From positions 1,302,001 to 1,366,000 of the forward strand of contig NC_007677.1 in the NCBI RefSeq assembly GCF_000013045.1: DNA of 64,000 bases, in the 5' to 3' direction. Position numbers and translations under genes: made by a program. Below the pieces are notes generated by a model, which saw nothing but the letters and a program-made list of their open reading frames with translations, did no database searches and was not told the origin of the DNA. Positions 29,439-39,069 of the stretch are shown here, one piece after another; position 1 is the stretch's first letter; each line of letters opens with the position of its first letter. The DNA is from Salinibacter ruber DSM 13855. GTDB taxonomy: Bacteria > Bacteroidota > Rhodothermia > Rhodothermales > Salinibacteraceae.

Positions 29439-30263
29439 ATGGTGCATCTGAAAAGCCAACGCGAAATTGACTGCCTGCGCGAGAGTGCCAATCTCGTCGG
29501 GCAGACGCTCGCCGAGGTGGCCCGCCACATTGAGGTGGGCGCGACGCTGCGGGAGCTCGACGCCGTCGCGGAGGAGTACATCCGAACACAGGGAGGGGAG
29601 CCTGCATTCAAGGGCTATCAGGTGGGGGACAACGTTTTTCCCAATACGCTGTGCACGTCCGTCAACGATGCGGTCGTACACGGCATCCCGGACGATTATG
29701 CGCTTCAGGATGGCGACCTACTGTCCATCGACTGTGGGGCAAAATTGAACGGCTATTACGGCGACTGGGCATATACGTTTGCCATTGGGGACATTGCAGA
29801 GGAGGACGCCGCGCTCTGTCGCGCAACCCATCGGGCTCTTTTGAGGGGGATTGAGCAGGCGGTTGCCGACCAACGGGTGGGCGACATCAGCCACGCCGTG
29901 CAGTCGCATTGCGAGTCCCAGGGGTTTAGCGTGGTGCGCGACCTTGTGGGGCACGGCGTCGGTCAGGACCTGCACGAAGATCCGCAGGTGCCAAACTTTG
30001 GGGACCCGGGGCGCGGCCGTTCGCTGAAGCCCGGCCTCTCAATTTGCATCGAACCGATGATTAACCGGGGCACGGCCCGGGTCGTCACCGACGACGACGG
30101 ATGGACCGTGCGCGCCGCCGACGGGCTTCCCTCCGCCCACTACGAACACATGGTGGTCGTGCGGGACGGAGAGCCGGAGGTTCTCTCCGACTACGGATAC
30201 ATTGAAGACGTGATCGACCCCCCTTACGAAGCTGACGCTCTTACAGAAACCACCACTCGCTAA
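29439..30263 (+). CDS. map: Methionine aminopeptidase, type I
   Basis: 274 residues. Removes the initiator methionine from nascent proteins. All five metal ligands are visible: Asp in [19 protein letters not shown] (two), His in [12 protein letters not shown], Glu in CIEPMINRG and Glu in [12 protein letters not shown]. The start at 29439 ([16 protein letters not shown]) fits the family; an ATG at 29394 would add 15 basic residues. The stop overlaps the infA start by one base (TAATG), indicating coupling. Confidence 0.95.
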   Translation: MVHLKSQREIDCLRESANLVGQTLAEVARHIEVGATLRELDAVAEEYIRTQGGEPAFKGYQVGDNVFPNTLCTSVNDAVVHGIPDDYALQDGDLLSIDCGAKLNGYYGDWAYTFAIGDIAEEDAALCRATHRALLRGIEQAVADQRVGDISHAVQSHCESQGFSVVRDLVGHGVGQDLHEDPQVPNFGDPGRGRSLKPGLSICIEPMINRGTARVVTDDDGWTVRAADGLPSAHYEHMVVVRDGEPEVLSDYGYIEDVIDPPYEADALTETTTR

Positions 30264-30484
30264 TGGCAAAAGAAGAAGCCATCGAGAAAGACGGGGAAGT
30301 CATCGAAGCACTTCCCAACGCGCAGTTTCGCGTTCGACTGGAGAACGGCCACGAGATCCTCGGGCTTCTCTCCGGAAAGATGCGGATGAACTATATCAAG
30401 ATTTTGCCGGGGGATCGGGTCAAGGTCGAGATGTCCCCGTATGATCTTTCCAAGGGGCGGATTGTGTATCGCTACAAGAACTAG
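30263..30484 (+). CDS. infA: Translation initiation factor IF-1
   Basis: 73 residues, normal length. Single OB-fold: [20 protein letters not shown] followed by [19 protein letters not shown] and [10 protein letters not shown]. Occupies the ribosomal A site during initiation. Overlaps the map stop by one base. The next gap, 88 bases to rpsM, is too small for rpmJ, which usually lies here. Confidence 0.97.
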   Translation: MAKEEAIEKDGEVIEALPNAQFRVRLENGHEILGLLSGKMRMNYIKILPGDRVKVEMSPYDLSKGRIVYRYKN

Positions 30485-30572
30485 CTGTCTCCCCGGAAGG
30501 CGGGAGAAGCTGTGGGGTGGGGAGCGTGCGTAGTGGCTGCTCGGACTCTAGAACGAACCCAACTGACAAGTC

Positions 30573-30956
30573 ATGCCGAGAATTGAAGGAGTTGACGTGC
30601 CGGACGACAAGCGTGGAGAAATCGCGCTCACCGACATCTACGGGGTGGGCCAGTCGCGGGCCAGTGAGATCCTGGAGAAAGCAGAGGTTAGCGTAGACAA
30701 GCGCCCCCGTGAGTGGACCGAGAGCGAGACCAAGCGTGTGCGGCGCATTATTGAGGAAGATTACACCGTCGAAGGCCAGCTCCGCACTGAGGTGCAGATG
30801 AACATCAAACGGCTGAAAGAAATCGGGTGCTACCGCGGCAAGCGGCACCGCGAGGGGCTGCCCGTCAACGGCCAGCGCACGCGGACCAACGCCCGGACCC
30901 GGAAGGGCAAGCGGAAGACTGTGGCGGGCCGCAGCCAATCGACCCAGAAGAAGTAG
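30573..30956 (+). CDS. rpsM: 30S ribosomal protein S13
   Basis: 127 residues. Contacts the P-site tRNA and L5. Starts [20 protein letters not shown]; helix-two-turn-helix [19 protein letters not shown]-terminal signature [20 protein letters not shown]. Begins the alpha-operon section. Confidence 0.98.
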   Translation: MPRIEGVDVPDDKRGEIALTDIYGVGQSRASEILEKAEVSVDKRPREWTESETKRVRRIIEEDYTVEGQLRTEVQMNIKRLKEIGCYRGKRHREGLPVNGQRTRTNARTRKGKRKTVAGRSQSTQKK

Positions 30957-31043
30957 GTCGGCCTCGGCACTTTGCATTTCCATCCCGGCACGGGCCAATG
31001 CTGCACGCCGGGTTCTCTCCCAAGACAAACACCGAATAGTTTC

Positions 31044-31448
31044 ATGGCTGACGGAGACGATCGAGGGGGCAAGCGCACGCCCCAAAAGAAAAATGTTGTC
31101 GTTGAATCCAACGGTCGGGCGTACGTGAAGGCCACGTTCAACAACGTCATCGTGACGTTGACCGACCAGTACGGGAACACCATCTCGTGGGCGAGTGCCG
31201 GCAAGATGGGCTTCAAGGGAAGCCGCAAAAACACGCCCTACGCCGCCCAGAAGGCCGGGGAGTCTGCGGCCAACGAAGCCTACGAACTGGGCCTCCGGCG
31301 CGTGGACGTGTACGTGAAAGGACCGGGGTCGGGACGAGAGGGGGCAATCCGGGCCATGTCCGAGTCCGGGCTGGAAGTGGCGAGCATCCGCGACGTGACG
31401 CCGCTTCCCCACAACGGCTGCCGCCCTCCGAAGCGCCGCCGCGTCTGA
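31044..31448 (+). CDS. rpsK: 30S ribosomal protein S11
   Basis: 134 residues. Platform protein of the 30S subunit. Family blocks [39 protein letters not shown] and the end [17 protein letters not shown]. The ATG at 31044 yields an N terminus with acidic and basic residues ([17 protein letters not shown]). Standard position. Confidence 0.98.
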   Translation: MADGDDRGGKRTPQKKNVVVESNGRAYVKATFNNVIVTLTDQYGNTISWASAGKMGFKGSRKNTPYAAQKAGESAANEAYELGLRRVDVYVKGPGSGREGAIRAMSESGLEVASIRDVTPLPHNGCRPPKRRRV

Positions 31449-31557
31449 ACCGACTCTGCGAGAGGCGCGCGGGCCCCGCGGGGCGACACGCCCCGAACCC
31501 CGCTCCGCACCCCTCGCCCTGTTTGCACACAACACCTGACACCCGACACCGAATATT

Positions 31558-32160
31558 ATGGCTCGCTACAGAGGTCCGAAGCAAAAAATCGCCCGACGCT
31601 TCAAGGAGCCCATCTTTGGGCCCTCCAAGGCGTTGGAGCGAAAGCCATACCCGCCCGGGCAGCACGGCCAGTCGCGCCGGCGACGGGAGAGCGAATACGC
31701 CGTGCAGCTGAAGGAGAAGCAGAAGACGAAATACACCTACGGGCTGCTTGAGCGTCAATTCAAGAACCTGTTCGACAAGGCGTCCCGCATGCAGGGCGTG
31801 ACGGGCGAAAAGCTTCTGATCCTGCTGGAGGCCCGCCTCGATAATACGGTCTTCCGGATGGGCATTGCCCGGACGCGTCGCCAGGCCCGCCAGTTTGTGG
31901 CGCACCGCCACATCATGGTCAACGACGAGGTCGTGGACATCCCGTCCTACGAGATGTCCCCGGACGACGTCGTGTCCGTGAAGCCGAGCAGTCAGGACCT
32001 CGAGGTGATCCAGACGAACGTGGAGCATCGGCAACGGACCTTCTCCTGGCTGGAGATGGACCGTCAGGAGATGAAGGGGAAGTTCATCGACTATCCGAAC
32101 CGGGAAGAGATTCCCGAAAACATCGACGAGCAGCTCATCGTCGAGCTCTACTCGAAGTAG
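31558..32160 (+). CDS. rpsD: 30S ribosomal protein S4
   Basis: 200 residues. Nucleates 16S 5'-domain assembly and in E. coli represses the alpha operon. The N terminus lacks cysteines, so it is the zinc-free form. The S4 RNA-binding domain is clear: LEARLDNTVFRMGIARTRRQ and ARQFVAHRHIMVNDEVVDIP. Ends LIVELYSK. Confidence 0.98.
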   Translation: MARYRGPKQKIARRFKEPIFGPSKALERKPYPPGQHGQSRRRRESEYAVQLKEKQKTKYTYGLLERQFKNLFDKASRMQGVTGEKLLILLEARLDNTVFRMGIARTRRQARQFVAHRHIMVNDEVVDIPSYEMSPDDVVSVKPSSQDLEVIQTNVEHRQRTFSWLEMDRQEMKGKFIDYPNREEIPENIDEQLIVELYSK

Positions 32161-32256
32161 AGTCGGGCGGCGTCCCGCGCCCACCGCGCCGAGCGCACCA
32201 CGACGCGCTCGATCCAAACCACGACATTATTCCTTACAACTTGCTGATCCGAGCGT

Positions 32257-33243
32257 ATGAGTAACCACGGGCTTCAGATGCCGGAAGGCGTCCACGTTGA
32301 GGAGGTCTCCGATTCCGAAGGTCAATTCGTCATGGGGCCGCTCGAACGCGGCTACGGCGTGACCATCGGAAACGCCCTCCGTCGCGTGTTGCTGTCGTCC
32401 CTGCGCGGCCTCGCCATCACGGCCGTCAAGATCGACGGCGTCCAGCACGAGTTTTCGACCATTCCGGGCGTCACCGAAGACGTGGCCGACCTGATCTTGA
32501 ACCTGAAAGAAGTGCGGTTCAAGGCGGATGAGATGCAGGAGGGACATCTCCACCTGAACCTCGAAGGGCCCGGCAATTGGACGGCCGCCGACATCGACGA
32601 GGCCACCGCGGAGTATGATGTTTTGAATCCCGATCAGCACGTCGCAACCCTCGCCGAAGACGCCGTCGTCAACGTGGATCTCCGGGTCGGATACGGCCGT
32701 GGATACGTTCCGTCCGAGGAGAACAAGCGGGAGGACGACCCGATCGGCGTCATTGCGATCGACTCGATCTTTACCCCGATCAAGAACGTCAACTACGAGG
32801 TCAAGCCGACCCGTGTGGGGCAGAAGATCGACTACGAGGAGCTGCTCCTGGACGTGGAGACCGACGGGTCCCTTACGCCGGAGGAGGCGATCACACAGGG
32901 GGCCTCGATCCTCCGGGACCACGTTAGCTTCTTCATTCAGCTGGAGGAGGAGCCCGAGCCGGTCGTGGAGGAGCAGGAGGTCGACGAGGAGGTCAAGCGC
33001 ATCCGCGAGCTGCTCGCGCAGCCGGTCGACGAGCTCGACCTGTCGGTGCGCTCGCACAACTGCCTCAAGGCAGCCAACATCAAGACCATCGGGGACCTTG
33101 TGCGTCGCGAGGAGGACGAGATGCTCAAGTTCCGCAACTTCGGGCGCAAGTCCCTTCAGGAGCTCGTGGAGGTCCTCGATGAGCGCGGGCTTCAGTTTGG
33201 CATGGACGTGGAGGAGTACCTCGAAGAGAAGAAAGCGTCCTAG
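32257..33243 (+). CDS. rpoA: DNA-directed RNA polymerase alpha subunit
   Basis: 328 residues. The N-terminal assembly domain carries [20 protein letters not shown] and [20 protein letters not shown]. The C-terminal domain, from about residue 245, has the paired helix-hairpin signature [20 protein letters not shown] and [20 protein letters not shown]. The linker is notably acidic ([16 protein letters not shown]). Standard position between S4 and L17. Confidence 0.98.
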   Translation: MSNHGLQMPEGVHVEEVSDSEGQFVMGPLERGYGVTIGNALRRVLLSSLRGLAITAVKIDGVQHEFSTIPGVTEDVADLILNLKEVRFKADEMQEGHLHLNLEGPGNWTAADIDEATAEYDVLNPDQHVATLAEDAVVNVDLRVGYGRGYVPSEENKREDDPIGVIAIDSIFTPIKNVNYEVKPTRVGQKIDYEELLLDVETDGSLTPEEAITQGASILRDHVSFFIQLEEEPEPVVEEQEVDEEVKRIRELLAQPVDELDLSVRSHNCLKAANIKTIGDLVRREEDEMLKFRNFGRKSLQELVEVLDERGLQFGMDVEEYLEEKKAS

Positions 33244-33329
33244 CGTCCGCCGAGAAGGTTCTCGGGGCTTTACCCTCGGACGGTTCCGTCCGCACTGCAT
33301 CGCGATTCGTCACCCGTTAGAGACTACCA

Positions 33330-33923
33330 ATGCGACACCGCAAGAAAGGAAAAAAGATCGGGCGCACGGCGTCCCACCGCAAGCGCACCCTGCAGTCCCT
33401 CTCCAATGCGCTGATCGAGAACAAGAGCATCACCACGACCGTGGCGAAGGCGAAGGCCCTGCGCCCGTTCGTGGAACCGCTGATCACGCGGGCCAAGGAG
33501 GACACGCAGCACAACCGCCGAGAGGTCTTCCGGCACCTCCAGAGCAACGACGCGATTGACGAACTCTTCGGTGAGGTGTCCGAGCGCGTGGGCGACCGGC
33601 CCGGCGGGTACACGCGAATCATCAAGCTCGGGCAGCGCTCCGGCGACGGCGCCGAGCTCGCCCTGATCGAGCTCGTCGACTACAACGACGTTCCCCCGGC
33701 CGATACCGGACAGGGCGGATCCGGAGGGACGCGCCGAGGAAGTGGAAAGGGGCGTCGTACGTCAACCGAGGAGGAGCAGGCCGACGCCTCCTCGTCGGGC
33801 GATTCGTCCGATGAAGAATCGGAGTCCGTGGAGGAGGACGAGGCCACCGCGGAGGAGGCGTCCGCCGACGCCGAGCAGGGTGAGGCCGAGGAAGAGGAGG
33901 AATCCGAAGAGGACAACACCTAG
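33330..33923 (+). CDS. rplQ: 50S ribosomal protein L17 with long acidic C-terminal tail
   Basis: 197 residues, against roughly 120 for most bacterial L17. The core is normal: [60 protein letters not shown]. From about residue 128 a low-complexity tail follows: a short Gly/Arg stretch, then about 55 residues almost entirely Glu, Asp, Ser and Ala. It should be unstructured and surface-exposed. Last gene of the supercluster, followed by an intrinsic terminator. Confidence 0.96.
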   Translation: MRHRKKGKKIGRTASHRKRTLQSLSNALIENKSITTTVAKAKALRPFVEPLITRAKEDTQHNRREVFRHLQSNDAIDELFGEVSERVGDRPGGYTRIIKLGQRSGDGAELALIELVDYNDVPPADTGQGGSGGTRRGSGKGRRTSTEEEQADASSSGDSSDEESESVEEDEATAEEASADAEQGEAEEEEESEEDNT

Positions 33924-33959
33924 CTACTGGACGGCCTCCCATTTTTCTGGACAACGCAG

Positions 33960-33988
33960 GGCGTCGTGAGTCGATCACGGCGCCTTTT
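33960..33988 (+). terminator. Intrinsic terminator of the ribosomal supercluster
   Basis: A 10-bp stem with one mismatch, GGCGTCGTGA/TCACGGCGCC, with loop GTCGA, is followed by TTTT. It lies 36 bases after the rplQ stop, ahead of rel. The T-run is short but position and stem strength support it. Confidence 0.65.
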
Positions 33989-34118
33989 GCCATGTGGGGC
34001 GGGCGTTGGGGGGCGGATGCACCCGCGGCCCGACCGGGGCATGAGGGAAACCTACGGTCCCCCTGGAATTTAAAGGCAGCATGAGCATAATCCTCAAGAT
34101 GTCCTCTCCACCCTGCCT

Positions 34119-36359
34119 ATGATTCAGGCGTCGGCCGTCCCGCAGAAGAGCGAGATCGAGATCGATCCGAAGTATGAGGAGCGTCTCGAGGAGCTGCTGT
34201 TGTGCTGCCGGACCCATCTTCCCACCGTCGACGAAAACATGATTCGCCGGGCCTTCCGGCTGAGCTACTGGGCCCACCGCAACGACTGGCGCGAGTCGGG
34301 GGAGAAGTACGTCAGCCATCCGCTTCGGGTGGCAACCATCGTGGCCCGGGACATTGGGCTCGACGACACCAGCGTGGCGGCCGCGCTGCTTCACGACGTG
34401 GTGGAGGACACCGAGCTCTCCCTGGACCTCATTCGGGATGAGTTTGGGGACACCATGGCGACCATCATCGACGGGCTCACGAAGATCGAGGGCGTCTTCA
34501 GCAGCCAGAAGCTCGGCCAGGCCGAAAACGTCCGCAAGCTGATGCTCTCGATGGCGTCGGACCTCCGCGTCATCCTGGTCAAGTTTGCGGACCGGCTCCA
34601 CAACATGCGCACCATCGAGGCGCTCCCGAAGAAGAAGCAGCTCCAAAAGGCCAGTGAGACGCAGGAGCTGTTCGCGCCCCTCGCCCACCGGTTCGGGCTG
34701 TTCAAGATCAAAAGCGAGCTGGAGGATCTCAGCTTTAAGGTCCTGGACCCCGAGGCGTATACCCACATCGTGGACCGGCTCGAAGAGATGGCCGAGCAGC
34801 GGGAGGCCTACATCGCCGGGTTTATTGAACCGCTCGCGGAGCACCTGGAGGAGGAAGGGTTTGAGTTCGACATCAAGGGGCGGGTCAAGAACGTCTACTC
34901 CATTCACCGCAAGATGGAGCGGAAGAATAAGCCGATCGATGAGATCTATGACATCTTCGCGATCCGGGTGATCCTGCAGAGCGGCGGCCGGAAGGGAAAG
35001 GAGGATTGCTGGCGCGTCTACTCGCTGGTGACCGACCTGTACAAGCCGCTCCCCGAACGCTTCCGCGACTTCATCTCGGTGCCGAAGTCGAACGGATACC
35101 AGAGCCTGCATACGACCGTTTTCGGGCCGGGGGGGCGCCGGGTGGAGGTCCAGGTTCGGACGCAGGAGATGCACGAGGTGGCCGAGCGGGGGGTGGCCGC
35201 GCACTGGAAGTACAAGGAGGGGACGGAAAACGTGGACGAGGAGATGGAGCGCTTCCTGGAGTGGGTGCGTGACCTCCTCGAGAACCCGGAGCCGGAAGAG
35301 GCCACGGAGTTTGTCAAGGAGTTTCGGCTCAACCTCTACGACGAGGAGATTTACGTCTTTACGCCGCAGGGCGACCTGCTCACGCTTCCGCAGGGGGCCA
35401 CGCCGGTCGACTTTGCGTTCAAGGTGCACACGGAGGTGGGGATGCAGTGCCTCGGCGCGAAGGTGAACGGGAAGATGGTGCCGCTCTCGCAGGAACTGGA
35501 GAGTGGGGACCAGGTCGAGGTGATCACGTCCGAGAAGCAGAACCCCAGCCCGGACTGGATCAACTTCGTCGTGACCCACAAGGCACGGAGCCGCATTCGG
35601 AAGTGGACGAACGAGGAGCGGCGCAAGGCCGTGGAGCTGGGCAAGGAGATCTGGGGCAAGACGAAGGACCAGGCGGACCTCGAGATCAGCGACCAGGACC
35701 TGCAGGAGGTGGCCCACGAGCTCAAATTCCCCGACCTCCAGCAGTTGTTTTACGAGATTGGGAAGGGGCTTTACGACCCGGATGAGCTCGTCGATTACAT
35801 AAAGGGCAACACCCAGACGGAAGAGAAGACCGTCGAGGAGTTCGACGAAGAGTCGCTCCGGGAGCAGTACGAGCAGTTTCTCGACGCGGCGCAGGAGACC
35901 GAGAAACAGGCCCTCGTTATCGACGGGGAGGTGCAGAAAGACCTGGCGGTCAACTACGCCTCCTGTTGCAACCCGATCCCCGGAGACGAGGTGTTCGGCT
36001 TCGTCAGCAAGACGGGCACGGTGAACATTCACCGCTCCAATTGCCGCAACGCGTCGGACCTGCTCGTCAACAAGGCCGATCGCATCCTAGACGTCGACTG
36101 GAGCCACCAGAAGGACGTCCAGTTTGTCGCGGCGCTGCGCCTCATGGGCGAGGACCGGGTGGGGATGGTAAACGACATTACGACGGTCATCTCCAAAAAC
36201 CTGAAGACGAACATCCGGTCCATCACGATCGACACCGAGGACGGCATTTTCTCAGGAACGATCATGCTCCACGTCTCGGACCTGGAGCACCTGCAGCGCC
36301 TCATTGAGCGCCTCAAGCGCATCGACGGCATTCAGGGGGTGTACCGGTTCAAAGAGTAG
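34119..36359 (+). CDS. rel: Bifunctional (p)ppGpp synthetase/hydrolase Rel
   Basis: 746 residues. Makes and degrades the stringent-response alarmone. Domains in order: HD hydrolase (SHPLRVATIVARDIGLDDTS, with intact HDVVEDT, so hydrolysis should be active), synthetase (KNVYSIHRKMERKNKPIDEI, and YQSLHTTVFGPGGRRVEVQV), TGS (IYVFTPQGDLLTLPQGATPV), a conserved CCNPIPGDEVFGF zinc-finger-like region and a C-terminal ACT domain. Single-copy long Rel/SpoT type. It may have its own promoter in the 130 bases after the terminator. Confidence 0.97.
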   Translation: MIQASAVPQKSEIEIDPKYEERLEELLLCCRTHLPTVDENMIRRAFRLSYWAHRNDWRESGEKYVSHPLRVATIVARDIGLDDTSVAAALLHDVVEDTELSLDLIRDEFGDTMATIIDGLTKIEGVFSSQKLGQAENVRKLMLSMASDLRVILVKFADRLHNMRTIEALPKKKQLQKASETQELFAPLAHRFGLFKIKSELEDLSFKVLDPEAYTHIVDRLEEMAEQREAYIAGFIEPLAEHLEEEGFEFDIKGRVKNVYSIHRKMERKNKPIDEIYDIFAIRVILQSGGRKGKEDCWRVYSLVTDLYKPLPERFRDFISVPKSNGYQSLHTTVFGPGGRRVEVQVRTQEMHEVAERGVAAHWKYKEGTENVDEEMERFLEWVRDLLENPEPEEATEFVKEFRLNLYDEEIYVFTPQGDLLTLPQGATPVDFAFKVHTEVGMQCLGAKVNGKMVPLSQELESGDQVEVITSEKQNPSPDWINFVVTHKARSRIRKWTNEERRKAVELGKEIWGKTKDQADLEISDQDLQEVAHELKFPDLQQLFYEIGKGLYDPDELVDYIKGNTQTEEKTVEEFDEESLREQYEQFLDAAQETEKQALVIDGEVQKDLAVNYASCCNPIPGDEVFGFVSKTGTVNIHRSNCRNASDLLVNKADRILDVDWSHQKDVQFVAALRLMGEDRVGMVNDITTVISKNLKTNIRSITIDTEDGIFSGTIMLHVSDLEHLQRLIERLKRIDGIQGVYRFKE

Positions 36360-36398
36360 CTGAGCCCCGCTTGCACTCTGACACACGTTCCTCCCTCG

Positions 36399-36779
36399 AT
36401 GGCAGACCAAGTCGATACGGCAACGAAGGAAGACGTGGCCCGCCGCGTCGCCAACATCCAGGAGTGTCCCCTCTACGAAGCCAAAGAGCAGGTCCGGTCC
36501 GTCCTCACGGCCCTGGGCGATCTCATGATTGAGGCGGACCCGGAGCGGCGGATTGAGCTTCGGAACTTCGGGGTGTTTGAGGTGAAGAAGACGAAGGCCA
36601 AGCCGACGGCCCGCAATCCCAAGACCAACGAGCCGATGTTCGTGCCCAGCCGGCGCAAGACCCTGTTTCGGCCCGGCAAGCGGGTGGAGGAGGTGCTGAA
36701 AACGCCGCTCCGCGAGCTGGGCTACGAGGTGCCGGAGGGGAGTGCGGAACGAGACGACGGCGAGGCGGACGACGAGTAG
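36399..36779 (+). CDS. HU/IHF family DNA-binding protein
   Basis: 126 residues, somewhat longer than HU (about 90) because of an N-terminal extension and an acidic tail. The DNA-binding beta arm is seen in RIELRNFGVFEVKKTKAKPT followed by ARNPKTNEPMFVPSRR. The proline-containing arm bends DNA. The overall pattern is nearer IHF-alpha than HU, but I would not assign the partner. It follows rel by 39 bases and may be co-transcribed with it. Confidence 0.92.
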   Translation: MADQVDTATKEDVARRVANIQECPLYEAKEQVRSVLTALGDLMIEADPERRIELRNFGVFEVKKTKAKPTARNPKTNEPMFVPSRRKTLFRPGKRVEEVLKTPLRELGYEVPEGSAERDDGEADDE

Positions 36780-36826
36780 CATCCGCCCCCGAGAACGTCA
36801 GTTTCTCCAATACACCGTGCCCGCCA

Positions 36827-36860
36827 GTCTATTGTGAGCACCCGTCTATCGTGAGCACAC
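36827..36860 (+). repeat. Tandem 17-bp duplication at the ruvX start
   Basis: Two adjacent 17-base copies, GTCTATTGTGAGCACCC and GTCTATCGTGAGCACAC, differ at two positions. Each holds a GTG, and the second (36851) is the in-frame ruvX start. The first is out of frame by two. It looks like a slippage duplication over the start site. Confidence 0.7.
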
Positions 36861-37282
36861 TCTCATCAGAGGCCCGCGTCGTAGGGATCGACGTCGGCAC
36901 GAAGCGCGTCGGCGTGGCCGTGGCCGATCCCCTGCGCCTCTTCGCCCAGCCCCACGGCACCTACGCGCCGGACGAGGCCCTCGATGTGCTCCAGGCGCTG
37001 CGGGACGCGGACGGCATCGCCCGCATTGTCGTGGGCTGGCCGCTCACCGAAGAGGGCACCGCAGAGGAGGCCACGGAGATGGTGGAGGCGTACGTGGAGC
37101 GCATCCGCGAGGCCCTGGGCACCGTGGAGGTCGCCCGGGAAGATGAGCGCTACACCTCCGAGATTGCGAAAGATCTCCTCCGAGAAGCGGGGGTAAGCCA
37201 GCCGGGGCGGTACGACAAGGGCCGCGTCGACGCGGCCGCCGCGGCGGTCATTCTGCAGGGGTTCCTGAACCGCACGGGGTAG
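36851..37282 (+). CDS. ruvX: Putative Holliday junction resolvase RuvX/YqgF
   Basis: 143 residues. RNase H-fold protein linked to Holliday junction resolution and 16S rRNA 5' maturation. Motifs GIDVGTKRVGVAV (first catalytic Asp), EDERYTSEIAKDLL and the C-terminal RVDAAAAAVILQGFL (last catalytic Asp) are intact. The start is a GTG within a tandem duplication. Converges with the DUF72 gene. Confidence 0.93.
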   Translation: MSTLSSEARVVGIDVGTKRVGVAVADPLRLFAQPHGTYAPDEALDVLQALRDADGIARIVVGWPLTEEGTAEEATEMVEAYVERIREALGTVEVAREDERYTSEIAKDLLREAGVSQPGRYDKGRVDAAAAAVILQGFLNRTG

Positions 37283-37300
37283 GAGAAAGACCCAACTGCT

Positions 37301-38341
37301 TCATTCGCTGCCCTCTACGTGGTCCAGGATGCGGTGCGCTACGGTCCGGTTGAGATCGGGGGCGTTGCCCCAGGCCCGGTTGTTCGCGATCACGTTGAGC
37401 GTCGCGTTTTGGGCCTTGGCCCGGAACGCCAGCGCCGTCACGTCGAGGACCATGTCGTGGGCCTGCTCGGTCTCGCTGAGCTCGGCGACGGGCTCTTCGA
37501 AGGGATGGGCCGTCGCGTAGGCTTCCGCGTATTTCGTATCGCGCGGGGTAAGCAGACGGGTCACGACCTGCCCGTCGGCCGCGGTCAGCCGCTCGCCGCT
37601 CATGGACCACTGCCGGCGCAGGGGCGGCAGCCAGGTCCAGTGGCTAAAGACGTGCCCCAGCCCGCGCTCGGCGAGCCAGTCGAAGTAGGGGCCGCGCAGG
37701 AGGTGCTCCGAGCGCAGCTCGATGTGGGGCTGCGGGGCATCGGGGAGGGCCGCAAAGAAGTCGTCGAGCTGGCGGACGTTCTCGTCGGGGCGAGGACTGT
37801 CGGCCACGCGCTGGTATTCCTGCTGGAAAATGATTCCGTCCAGCCGATCGCCCAGGATGTCGAGGGCCGGCTCGTGGAAGGTGCTCACGTATCCCTCAGC
37901 GTCGAGAAAGCTGGGATTGTCGACGAACTGTCCGTCCCGGCGGAGGGTACGGGCAAAGAACTTCTGGGGGGCCTTGACCAGGAACGAGGCGTCGGCGGGG
38001 GCGTGCTCGGCGTAGTTCGAGAGGACGTGGTAGTTGGAGCCTCGCTCGTCGTTTTCCTCCAGCAGCGGACGGTAAAAGGTGAAGTCGAGCTCGAGCACCT
38101 CAAAGTGCTCGAAGTAGTCGCGCACCGACTCGATGGGCACGCGTCGTTCCGTAAAGGTCTCGCCGCCCATCTTGCGGGACCGGGTTGACACCTGATCGGC
38201 GTACCGCTCGGGGGGGTAGATCTGGCCGATCCAGCCGCCGTATCGGTTGCTGGCCGTGCCGAAGCGGACGTGCGGGTGTATGCCCCGAAAGTCGTACGCG
38301 TCGACTGTGGTGCGGCGGTCGTCGATCGAAGCCGTGCTCAT
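37301..38341 (-). CDS. DUF72 (YecE-like) domain protein
   Basis: 346 residues. A TIM-barrel-like DUF72 protein of unknown reaction. Start region HVRFGTASNRYGGWIGQIYP and the DFTFYRPLL segment are typical; later FLVKAPQKFFARTLRR and the C-terminal NVIANNRAWGNAPDLNRTV fit the family. The sequence is longer than the usual 250-300 residues, with an extended middle. It follows the HIT gene by 25 bases and is probably in the same operon. Confidence 0.88.
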   Translation of the reverse strand: MSTASIDDRRTTVDAYDFRGIHPHVRFGTASNRYGGWIGQIYPPERYADQVSTRSRKMGGETFTERRVPIESVRDYFEHFEVLELDFTFYRPLLEENDERGSNYHVLSNYAEHAPADASFLVKAPQKFFARTLRRDGQFVDNPSFLDAEGYVSTFHEPALDILGDRLDGIIFQQEYQRVADSPRPDENVRQLDDFFAALPDAPQPHIELRSEHLLRGPYFDWLAERGLGHVFSHWTWLPPLRRQWSMSGERLTAADGQVVTRLLTPRDTKYAEAYATAHPFEEPVAELSETEQAHDMVLDVTALAFRAKAQNATLNVIANNRAWGNAPDLNRTVAHRILDHVEGSE

Positions 38342-38366
38342 GGAGCAGGGTGGGGAAACGTGTGGG

Positions 38367-38906
38367 TCACTCGGAGGGCTTCTGTGCGGCGGGCTTCGTC
38401 GTGTCGCGGGCGTCGGGGGCCATGGCCGCGCGGAGCTTGCCGTAGGTGGTTTGCAGGTCCTCGGGGAGCACCTTCGTGTTCGCGGTCGTGGCCATGAAGT
38501 TGGTGTCCCCGTCCCAGCGGGGCACGACGTGGGCGTGGAGATGGTCCGGAATGCCGGCCCCGGCCGCGCGGCCCAGGTTCATCCCGACGTTGAAGCCGTC
38601 GGGGGAGACCGCCTCCCGGAGCCACCCCATGCACCGGTCCAGGGCGGCCGTCAGGGCCTGTTGCTCGGGGGCGTTGAGGGCGTCGTACTGCGTCACCTCG
38701 CGGTAGGGGAGAATGAGGAGGTGGCCGCTGTTGTAGGGATGCCGGTTCATGATGACGAACACGTGCTCTCCCCGCCAGAGGATGAGGTTTTCCTCGTCCC
38801 GCTCCTCCCGCAGAAGGGCCGTGAAAATCGACTCGTCGTCGGTGGGCTCGCGGTCGTTGGCCTCCGACACGTAGGCCGAGCGCCAGGGGCTCCACATGCG
38901 ATCCAT
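38367..38906 (-). CDS. HIT family nucleotide hydrolase/phosphorylase
   Basis: 179 residues. Histidine-triad enzyme of the FHIT/Ap4A type. The motif HLHAHVVPRW carries the catalytic His, and NRHPYNSGHLLILPYREV is the family core. The N terminus MDRMWSPWRSAYVSE is characteristic of bacterial Ap4A-related HIT proteins. About 25 residues at the C terminus form an Ala/Lys/Pro tail. First gene of a two-gene operon with DUF72. Confidence 0.93.
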   Translation of the reverse strand: MDRMWSPWRSAYVSEANDREPTDDESIFTALLREERDEENLILWRGEHVFVIMNRHPYNSGHLLILPYREVTQYDALNAPEQQALTAALDRCMGWLREAVSPDGFNVGMNLGRAAGAGIPDHLHAHVVPRWDGDTNFMATTANTKVLPEDLQTTYGKLRAAMAPDARDTTKPAAQKPSE

Positions 38907-39069
38907 CAGCCACAGCGGGTGGGTGAAAAGCAGGACGAGATGCCATCGGTTTTACGAACCCGTCCGGACGGGTTCGGTTCGATAGGCGCCGAAGAGTTGT
39001 CCGCTTTTTCCGGAGCAGCCCCGCCGAACGGCCCCTTTCAGCGCGTGCAGCAGCCCCCGCCCAGCCCCG

